A stretch of 6,289 bases of DNA from Candidatus Kuenenia stuttgartensis (GTDB taxonomy: Bacteria > Planctomycetota > Planctomycetia > Isosphaerales > Isosphaeraceae), in assembly GCA_945872325.1 (NCBI GenBank), contig CAMBZY010000200.1:1-6289 (forward strand), read 5' to 3'. The position numbers were made by a program, and so were the translations under genes. Within the stretch, counting starts at the first letter, position 1, and each line of letters opens with the position of its first letter. This document shows positions 1 through 4,669 of the stretch, piece by piece. The notes under the pieces were generated by a model, which worked only from the letters and a program-made list of their open reading frames with translations, was not told where the DNA came from and made no database searches.

Positions 1-550
1 CCTCTTACTCTCTGCCGATATCACAATTGTGGACCAACTCAGTCGGGAAAAGCTGGCAGTACCCGAATCTGTAAAGACTTACGCCTTAGGCAGACTGGCT
101 GTGATTTTTCATCAGTCGGCTGACTTAAAAACATGGACAGAGCTCGATAAACCCGAACTCAAGCGTCTGGTGATTGCGAATCCAGAAACAGCACCCTATG
201 GCAGAGCCACACGCGCAACTCTTAAGCAAGGCGGTGTTTGGGAGAAGATATCAAATCGCGTTGTCGTTGCAGAAAGTGTCCGCCAGGCACTTCAGCAAGT
301 CATCTCCGGAAATGCAGAAACTGGGATCGTCTCATTGGGACAAGCTCGGGAAGCCGTCCAAAACCACTCCGACTTAAATTACCTTGAGATTCCAGAGCGG
401 AATCATCCGCCAATCAATCAGGGGCTGGCCGTTGTGACTCATGCGGATCAGTCAGAACTGATGCGGAAGTCTGCGAATGAGCTAGCCGACTGGATTCTGA
501 GTCCAGCAGCCACGCCGGTTTTTCAAAACCATGGTTTGAATCGGCCCTGA
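1..550 (+). CDS. modA: Molybdate-type ABC transporter substrate-binding protein (ModA family), 5'-truncated
   Basis: This is the C-terminal part of a ModA-like periplasmic binding protein, which captures molybdate or tungstate and delivers it to a ModB/ModC importer. The gene enters from the left edge; the first complete codon is at base 2 and 182 residues are visible. The GTG at 29 is probably internal, because the frame is open before it and the preceding residues (LLLSADITIVDQL) match the family's ADxxxSAD-like segment. Further family signatures are NPETAPYGRA (visible residues 60-69), the binding-cleft strand seen in ModA proteins, and SGNAETGIVS (about 102-111), the usual GxAxxGxV stretch. 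The C-terminus (SPAATPVFQNHGL) matches the normal family ending, so the 3' end is complete with TGA at 548-550. The signal peptide and N-terminal lobe lie outside the window. No modB or modC follows; the next gene converges. Family assignment is strong, but the actual oxyanion is inferred. Confidence 0.88.
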   Translation, partial: LLLSADITIVDQLSREKLAVPESVKTYALGRLAVIFHQSADLKTWTELDKPELKRLVIANPETAPYGRATRATLKQGGVWEKISNRVVVAESVRQALQQVISGNAETGIVSLGQAREAVQNHSDLNYLEIPERNHPPINQGLAVVTHADQSELMRKSANELADWILSPAATPVFQNHGLNRP

Positions 551-556
551 CAGGAG

Positions 557-1468
557 TTAAGGCAAGATTGATCCACCGTTCAAAGGGGCGGAAATGCCTG
601 GCATGAACGTGGCTGAAGGGCCTGGCGGGTTCAATGGTGTATGGCCACGCCCGAAAGGCCCCAGAGTATCCAAGTCTCCCTGGTAACCAAATGTGGTTTG
701 AAACGGTGCCCCTGGTATGTAAACCCCAGGAAACGACGAAGTATTTGTCCCTAAAATCTGCCCATTGTAGGTGGACACATAATAACCTCCACCATAAATC
801 GACGAGGCTGTGCCGGGCGGAGGATTCCCGTCCAGTCGGCCAACAATCTGATACTGAGTGCTGTAACCTGTGGCTGTATCAGAAAGTGTGACCATCTGAT
901 TCCCATAAGCATCGGTCACCGTTGTCATGACAAGCCGATTCTGGAGAGCCATTTCGTAAGGGATTGTCAAAGGCCCGGACGAGAGCAAATATCTCGCCCC
1001 AATCGAACCATTCCATGGCAACGCCGGACCCTGCCACTCAGGCCAGTAATTCAAAGAATTTTGAAACATCAGGATCCCATAAGCTGGCCCAAGGCTGATT
1101 GGCCCTAAAAGCGACGCAGGTGCGGCCAAAATCGATGCCCTGTGTTTGGGAACCTGCAATTTTCGCCTGACCTCGGCATTTTTTTGTAGATATTGCCTGC
1201 GGATTGCGCCTGTAAGTGGATCCTGCCTGAGATGAATCGGTCGATACATTTGATGAATATCGCGGGTCGAAAGAATCGGCCCGGTGGGATTCTCCTCACG
1301 AGCCTTCTTTATCAACTCAAGGAGCTTTTTCGCCCTGGCTTTGCTTTCAAGGCTCACCTGCTCCCGTCCCCTGATCCTCGAGGTTTCAGGAGTCTGGCCT
1401 ACGATCGTCGGCTGGCTCAGAAAAAAGATGAGCGATGGGACCATCCATAATTTGAATTGGCTGATCAT
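557..1468 (-). CDS. Hypothetical secreted protein, Gly/Pro/Tyr-rich C-terminal half
   Basis: I do not recognise this 303-residue protein. I chose the ATG at 1468 because the protein then begins with a compact signal peptide: MISQFK, a hydrophobic core LWMVPSLIFFL, and probable cleavage near residues 22-25 (TIVGQ). A GTG at 1510 would add 14 residues and push the hydrophobic core inward; neither start has a strong ribosome-binding site (a GGGA about 10 bases before the ATG is the best). After the signal comes a charged, probably helical segment rich in Arg/Lys/Glu (about residues 28-60) and a basic stretch to about residue 110. The rest is rich in Gly, Pro, Tyr, Ser and Thr, with many aromatic residues and no cysteine, which suggests an extracytoplasmic beta-rich or low-complexity domain. 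No catalytic motif is evident. The stop lies 6 bases from the convergent modA stop, so the gene is probably monocistronic. Start confidence is moderate; that it is a real gene is likely from length, signal peptide and codon continuity. Confidence 0.7.
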   Translation of the reverse strand: MISQFKLWMVPSLIFFLSQPTIVGQTPETSRIRGREQVSLESKARAKKLLELIKKAREENPTGPILSTRDIHQMYRPIHLRQDPLTGAIRRQYLQKNAEVRRKLQVPKHRASILAAPASLLGPISLGPAYGILMFQNSLNYWPEWQGPALPWNGSIGARYLLSSGPLTIPYEMALQNRLVMTTVTDAYGNQMVTLSDTATGYSTQYQIVGRLDGNPPPGTASSIYGGGYYVSTYNGQILGTNTSSFPGVYIPGAPFQTTFGYQGDLDTLGPFGRGHTPLNPPGPSATFMPGISAPLNGGSILP

Positions 1469-1715
1469 GACATTAAAGTCCCATTTCAAGGATTGTCGCA
1501 ATGGAAGCACAACTCTCTAAATTCAACAGGTCGGCGATTGAATCGCATCAAGCCTGAATCACTCCACTATTTCATTGTCGCCTATGAAATTTGGAAAATC
1601 AAGCTCGTACATTTCAAGACTTTCTATCGATCACATTCAAAAAGAGTAACCGGATGGAAAATCAAATCCATCCGGCCATGTTTTCTAATGTTTTTTCAAA
1701 TACAATTGCGCTGAA
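1469..1715. other. Intergenic region between the orphan secreted-protein gene and the hsp20 operon
   Basis: About 247 bases separate two minus-strand genes. The right part holds a hairpin terminator for the hsp20 operon (1650-1675). The left part, about 1469-1640, must carry the promoter of the orphan gene; it is fairly AT-rich, and the minus strand has several TTGA-type -35-like hexamers, but I could not settle on one convincing -35/-10 pair. The short plus-strand frames here have no ribosome-binding site or recognisable protein. Confidence 0.6.
1650..1675 (-). terminator. Rho-independent-like terminator of the hsp20 operon
   Basis: A perfect 9-bp stem, CCGGATGGA/TCCATCCGG, encloses an 8-base loop. 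It starts 40 bases after the stop codon of the downstream hsp20 gene. Read on the minus strand, the stem is followed by TTACTCTTTTT, a somewhat delayed U-rich tract. On the plus strand it is also followed by T-rich sequence, but no plus-strand gene ends nearby, so its job is most likely to end hsp20 transcription. Confidence 0.75.
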
Positions 1716-2147
1716 TCAACTGATTTCAATCCGCCTTGGGCGTTCTTTTTCAGCCTTCGGCAGATGCAGTTTCAGGACTCCGTTTTCAGACCTTGCCACA
1801 ACTTTCTCTGGGTCCAAAGCAGATCCAAGAGTCACCTTTCGATGATATTTGACATGCTTGCGCTCCCTCAAAACCCAATGGCCATTTTCCGAATTCTCGG
1901 CAGCCTGAGACTCAGCTGAAATTGTGACTGAGTTGCCATGCACTGTAATCTCTACATCGGACGGCTTGATCCCGGGCAAATTGCATTCCATTTCAAAAGC
2001 CTGAGGGGATTCGTGAATGTCTATCGCTGGAGCGATAGACGAATCATTTTCCGAATCCGGACCGATCTGGCTTTCGGCCAAAAGGCTTTGCACAGCGTCC
2101 CGCAAGCTCACCATCTCACGAATCGGTTCCCATCTTAACTGAGGCAT
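1716..2147 (-). CDS. Small heat-shock protein, Hsp20/alpha-crystallin family (second gene of the pair)
   Basis: This 143-residue protein is an ATP-independent holdase that would bind unfolding cytoplasmic proteins and pass them to Hsp70/Hsp100 refolding machines. The start is the ATG at 2147, which has an AAGGAG Shine-Dalgarno 8 bases upstream; a TTG at 2171 in the same frame would place that site inside the gene. The N-terminus (RWEPIREMVSLRDAV) matches the typical bacterial class A Hsp20 opening. The alpha-crystallin domain spans about residues 39-134, with CNLPGIKPSDVEITV (55-69) and the hallmark ARSENGVLKLHLPK (118-131). The C-terminal I140-E-I142 is the IxI motif that docks into a neighbouring subunit during oligomerisation. 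Length is normal. It lies 59 bases downstream of a divergent paralogue in the same orientation, consistent with one mRNA ending at the 1650-1675 hairpin. Family assignment is near certain; a specific symbol such as ibpA or hspA is not justified. Confidence 0.95.
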   Translation of the reverse strand: MPQLRWEPIREMVSLRDAVQSLLAESQIGPDSENDSSIAPAIDIHESPQAFEMECNLPGIKPSDVEITVHGNSVTISAESQAAENSENGHWVLRERKHVKYHRKVTLGSALDPEKVVARSENGVLKLHLPKAEKERPRRIEIS

Positions 2148-2152
2148 TTGCT

Positions 2153-2165
2153 CTGCTCCTTTGAA
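2153..2165 (-). promoter_or_regulatory. Ribosome-binding site that fixes the start of the downstream hsp20 gene
   Basis: On the minus strand the bases before the ATG at 2147 read CAAAGGAGCAGAGCAAATG. AAGGAG is a near-perfect Shine-Dalgarno sequence with 8-base spacing. It supports translation from 2147 and argues against the in-frame TTG at 2171. Confidence 0.75.
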
Positions 2166-2206
2166 ATACAACAGGATATCTCTACGACCGATCTGAAATT
2201 GCGATG

Positions 2207-2632
2207 TTATTCCGAAACGACGATTTTACGTGGTTGCGATGCTTCACTCTTCGGCAAAGTGACCGTAAGCAAGCCGTTTTCCACTCGGGCTGTGATTCCA
2301 TCGAACTGAATTTCGTCCGTAATTCGAATCACTCGCTGAAACTGCCCGTAGTTCAAGTTATCGTAAGTCGCCTTCGACTCGGCTGGAACTGGCCGATCGT
2401 ACTGAATCGTCAACCGATCCTGAAAAAACTCGGTCGTGACTGCCGATGCCGCAACCCCAGGAACCTCGGCCTGAACATGCCAGAATCCAGCATCTTCCCA
2501 AACCCGAACCGGGATCGGATTTCCAGTCGGCTTAGGATCGGACGTCGCTCTCTCTTGCCCCTGGTGGCCATTGGCCTGCTGCAAATTCAGAAGGTCAAAA
2601 GGACGGATGGTCCATGTCGTGTATTTTGTCAT
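2207..2632 (-). CDS. Small heat-shock protein, Hsp20/alpha-crystallin family (first gene of the pair, divergent paralogue)
   Basis: This 141-residue protein is a second Hsp20-type holdase chaperone, clearly different from its neighbour. The alpha-crystallin domain covers about residues 38-128: PIPVRVWEDAGFWHVQAEVPGV (38-60 region) is the first strand pair and Pro-Gly turn, YGQFQRVIRI (95-104) the loop and strand, and ARVENGLLTVTLPK (115-128) the family hallmark. The C-terminal I137-V-V139 is a variant of the IxI oligomerisation motif. The N-terminal arm (MTKYTTWTIRPFDLLNL) is short and followed by a Gln/Gly/Pro-rich linker. I chose ATG 2632 because a GGAG lies 11 bases upstream; the frame stays open to 2761 and another ATG at 2656 lacks a ribosome-binding site, and those extra residues look like non-coding leader. 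The gene leads a probable two-gene operon. Paired divergent Hsp20 subunits can form mixed oligomers in other bacteria; whether these do is inference. Confidence 0.92.
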   Translation of the reverse strand: MTKYTTWTIRPFDLLNLQQANGHQGQERATSDPKPTGNPIPVRVWEDAGFWHVQAEVPGVAASAVTTEFFQDRLTIQYDRPVPAESKATYDNLNYGQFQRVIRITDEIQFDGITARVENGLLTVTLPKSEASQPRKIVVSE

Positions 2633-2769
2633 CGCTGAAACGTCTCCATTTACCATGCCAGAATTGCAGGACTTGTGAAACTGCCACAATGTCCGAACAG
2701 GGGAACTGGATAAGCACGGAGTATGCCAAAACGTGTTTGCTATGTTAACTTTTCGTTCCAAACATCTAT

Positions 2770-2796
2770 TTTATAATCACTTAAAATTTATTGCCA
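2770..2796 (-). promoter_or_regulatory. Candidate promoter of the hsp20 operon
   Basis: On the minus strand TGGCAA (2796-2791) and TATAAA (2775-2770) are 16 bases apart in an AT-rich context, resembling a housekeeping-sigma -35/-10 pair. Transcription would begin near 2762, giving a leader of about 130 bases. The -35 falls within the dyad at 2791-2805, so a protein bound there would compete with RNA polymerase. Judged by eye only; a heat-shock sigma promoter is not ruled out. Confidence 0.4.
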
Positions 2797-2805
2797 TATT
2801 GGCAG
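2791..2805. repeat. Dyad copy 1 (CTGCC-N5-GGCAG type), overlapping the candidate hsp20 -35
   Basis: TTGCCATATTGGCAG contains the inverted pair TGCCA/TGGCA around three bases. With its right flank (2791-2812) it matches copy 3 at 2876-2896 at 19 of 22 aligned positions, with one single-base gap. Its placement on the probable -35 suggests an operator. Confidence 0.6.
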
Positions 2806-2840
2806 CTTCGATTTTAGACCATACGTGGCCGATCACAAAA

Positions 2841-2855
2841 CTGCCGTTTTGGCAT
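2841..2855. repeat. Dyad copy 2 (CTGCC-N5-GGCAT)
   Basis: CTGCCGTTTTGGCAT keeps the same half-sites and 15-base length as the other copies, with TGCC and GGCA separated by five bases. Its right part, CGTTTTGGCAT (2845-2855), recurs exactly in inverted orientation at 2723-2733, within the predicted leader. On the minus strand it is followed by a short T-rich run, so a weak terminator hairpin for the DUF1501 gene is an alternative reading. Confidence 0.5.
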
Positions 2856-2875
2856 CTACCGTTAAATCCACTGGC

Positions 2876-2890
2876 CTGCCATATCGGCAG
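2876..2890. repeat. Dyad copy 3 (CTGCC-N5-GGCAG), next to the DUF1501 stop
   Basis: CTGCCATATCGGCAG has perfect CTGCC/GGCAG half-sites separated by five bases. The match to copy 1 continues on the right up to base 2896, touching the DUF1501 stop codon. The 5-bp stem is too short for a convincing terminator, and no U-tract follows on the minus strand. Confidence 0.55.
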
Positions 2891-2895
2891 CTCGA

Positions 2896-4386
2896 TCAGA
2901 AAAGTTCGTGAATTGGGTCGCCGTGATAGACAGAATGGGGCCTTTCCTGGCTATCGAACCAGGCGATGGTGGGTGGGAGGCCGAGACTTTGATAGATTGT
3001 CGCGGCAAATTGCTCAGGAGTGACAGGCCGACTGGCAGGCGAACCGCCCACGGAATCGGTGGACCCGATGACTCGACCTCCGACGACTCCTCCTCCTGCG
3101 ATCAAGAACGACTGAACACGACCCCAGTGGTCGCGTCCAGGCTTGCTGTAATGTTCTTTGAGGTGCGAGATTTTGGGAGTTCGGCCAAATTCGCCAGCCA
3201 TCACGATCAACGTGGATTCCAGTTCACCGGAGGCTTCCAAATCTTGAATCAGAGCAGAAACGGCTTGATCCATGGGAGGCAGAAGGTTGTTTTTCAGGTG
3301 GGGGAAAGCGTTGCCGTGTGTGTCCCAAGTCTCGTTATTGCCAAGATTTACCTGCACCAATGGGACTCCGGCCCCGACCATACGGCGGGCAACCAGGCAA
3401 CTCCAGCCAAAACTGTGCTTGCCGTAGCGATCGAGCAGCTTTGGGTCAGAGTCTCGCAAGTCGAAAGCCTGACGCAGCTTGGGGTCGGTCAGAAGGGCCA
3501 CGGCACCGCTTCGCTGAGTGTCCAGACTATCCACGGAACCAGCCCATTGGTCGAGGCTCGCCCTTTGGCGATCCATGCTTGTTAGCAACTGCAATCGCTG
3601 GTCGAGTCGGCTGGATGTCATATTGGCAGGCAGGCTGAGCGAGAGCGGTTCGAAGCCTCGTTTCGAGGACGACTGAGATTTATCCTGATGGTCAAATCCA
3701 AGAGTGGGATATGCGCCATAACTGTTTGGATCGAATGGAGAAAGGTCGAGAAACCAAGGGTCGAAACGGCCACCCATCCGACCGCCAAATTGGCCGGGAA
3801 TCACCCTGCCTGTTCGGTGGATCAGCTTTTCGGGCAAAACAACGGCGGGTGGAAGGTTGTTCCGCGACTGGGCCACAGCTCCCACCACCGAAGCAATGGA
3901 AGGTTCATCCGTCGCTGAAGGCTGGTTTGGACTGAAGCCGGCTGGCATTTCGGATCGGCCAGTGAGCATGACGTGGTGACCCAGCGAGTGATCGTTTGTG
4001 CCGTGCGTCAATGAGCGAACCATTGACCACAAATGACTGCAATCAGAGAGCTTGGGGAGATGTTCGCAGATCCGGATCCCGCCACCGAAACGGGTGGAGA
4101 TGGATCCAAATTCGCCACGAATCAGCTCGGCTGCATCAGGCTTGGGGTCGAACGACTCGTGCTGCGCCAATCCACCGGAAAGGAAGAGAAAAATCACCTT
4201 GCGTTTTGGTTTGACAGGACCGCGAATCCAGTCGTCAGCACCGGCCTGAAGTGTTGGAAGGTGTTCCAGACCAAGTCCCAGGAGCCCTACTGCGCCGACT
4301 TGCACCATCGCTCGCCGTGACATTCCACGAGGATGAACAAATGCAGTCGTTTCCGCACCTTTGGCAGTCATATGGGTCTGAGGCAT
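2896..4386 (-). CDS. DUF1501 domain protein with Tat signal (planctomycete-type exported protein)
   Basis: This 496-residue protein belongs to the DUF1501 family, which is abundant in Planctomycetes, is related to the alkaline phosphatase/sulfatase fold, and has no established substrate. I chose ATG 4386 because GGAG lies 7 bases upstream; the frame is open to 4545, but that stretch (many Trp, Ser and Arg) does not look like a family N-terminus, and 496 residues suits the family. A twin-arginine signal is visible: SRRAMV (23-28), then hydrophobic VGAVGLLGLGL to residue 40. Family landmarks follow: VIFLFLSGGLAQHESFDPKP (64-83), the EHLPKL segment (108-113), HHVMLTGR (137-144), WDTHG (354-358), GEFGRTP (398-404) and GRDHWG (417-422). 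The Asp, His and Glu residues in the last three are plausible metal ligands. DUF1501 genes often sit beside DUF1549/DUF1553 cytochrome-like partners; none is within this window. The protein is likely exported folded across the inner membrane. Confidence 0.92.
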   Translation of the reverse strand: MPQTHMTAKGAETTAFVHPRGMSRRAMVQVGAVGLLGLGLEHLPTLQAGADDWIRGPVKPKRKVIFLFLSGGLAQHESFDPKPDAAELIRGEFGSISTRFGGGIRICEHLPKLSDCSHLWSMVRSLTHGTNDHSLGHHVMLTGRSEMPAGFSPNQPSATDEPSIASVVGAVAQSRNNLPPAVVLPEKLIHRTGRVIPGQFGGRMGGRFDPWFLDLSPFDPNSYGAYPTLGFDHQDKSQSSSKRGFEPLSLSLPANMTSSRLDQRLQLLTSMDRQRASLDQWAGSVDSLDTQRSGAVALLTDPKLRQAFDLRDSDPKLLDRYGKHSFGWSCLVARRMVGAGVPLVQVNLGNNETWDTHGNAFPHLKNNLLPPMDQAVSALIQDLEASGELESTLIVMAGEFGRTPKISHLKEHYSKPGRDHWGRVQSFLIAGGGVVGGRVIGSTDSVGGSPASRPVTPEQFAATIYQSLGLPPTIAWFDSQERPHSVYHGDPIHELF

Positions 4387-4669
4387 GGCAAAGCTCCGCA
4401 TTGCGACGAACTGGCGAGAATTTCGGCTGGCCACTCGTTCTTTGGAATCAGGCGATACCCAGAAGAAGGATCCACCCGAAGCAGGGGACGGGGAAGCGAA
4501 CCACCACCAAGATCTTAACATATCACGGCCATGAATATTCAACAATCTTGATTTTCGATCGAATTCCGGTCAGATTGACTTGATTATTAACTCAAGTCCT
4601 GAACATTATGTAAATCCACCAGGCGCAACCGAGCGACTCGGATACCTAAAAACGAGAAATAAAAAAGTC
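4387..4669. other. Divergent intergenic region between the DUF1501 gene and the copper ATPase gene
   Basis: These 283 bases should contain the promoters of both divergent genes. The part from 4387 to 4545 is an open extension of the DUF1501 frame but is judged non-coding. The right half is AT-rich and holds a 7+8+7 inverted repeat at 4577-4598, a perfect 10-bp palindrome TTCGATCGAA at 4554-4563, and a possible plus-strand -35/-10 pair (TTGATT 4580-4585, CATTAT 4604-4609). No small gene or RNA is recognisable. Confidence 0.55.
4577..4598. promoter_or_regulatory. Inverted repeat, candidate operator upstream of the copper ATPase gene
   Basis: GACTTGA and TCAAGTC form a perfect 7-bp inverted repeat around eight bases (TTATTAAC). 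It ends 71 bases before the ATPase ATG and overlaps a possible promoter: TTGATT (4580-4585) and CATTAT (4604-4609), 18 bases apart. No T-tract follows, so a terminator is unlikely. It does not obviously match the classical CueR or CopY operator patterns as I know them; the regulator is unknown. Confidence 0.4.

Larger units (their letters stand above)
2633..2895. other. Intergenic control region of the hsp20 operon and 3' flank of the DUF1501 gene
   Basis: This 263-base stretch separates the DUF1501 stop from the first hsp20 start; both genes are on the minus strand. It includes an AT-rich core (about 2741-2795), a plausible promoter, a transcribed leader of roughly 130 bases, and repeated CTGCC-N5-GGCAG dyads annotated separately. 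No protein-coding frame here is credible. I see no strong U-tract terminator for the DUF1501 gene, though the dyads themselves could form short hairpins. CIRCE (TTAGCACTC-N9-GAGTGCTAA) is absent. Confidence 0.7.

Noticed and set aside
634..891. An 85-codon plus-strand open frame opposite the orphan secreted-protein gene
   Set aside because: It has no ribosome-binding site or domain, and the minus-strand frame is much longer with a signal peptide.
2204..2638. A 144-codon plus-strand open frame opposite the first hsp20 gene
   Set aside because: It mirrors the hsp20 coding region almost exactly; the minus-strand protein has clear alpha-crystallin hallmarks, while this one is Arg/Leu/Cys-rich with no family features.
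2633..2761. N-terminal extension of the first Hsp20 protein to 2761
   Set aside because: The extension has no Hsp20 features, no ribosome-binding site was seen before ATG 2656, and it overlaps the predicted promoter and leader.
2791..2890. Dyads read as a CRISPR array
   Set aside because: The copies are 15 bases long, diverged, and unevenly spaced (50 and 35 bases start to start), with no cas genes nearby.
2908..3585. A 225-codon plus-strand open frame opposite the DUF1501 gene
   Set aside because: It lies entirely antisense to a well-supported DUF1501 gene, has no recognisable domain, and has a composition expected from the complementary strand.
4387..4545. N-terminal extension of the DUF1501 protein to 4545
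   Set aside because: The extra residues do not look like a family N-terminus and would bury the Tat signal about 75 residues inside; ATG 4386 has a well-spaced GGAG.
4554..4563. Perfect 10-bp palindrome TTCGATCGAA as an operator
   Set aside because: A single 10-bp palindrome can arise by chance and no second copy was seen nearby, so it is mentioned only as part of the intergenic description.
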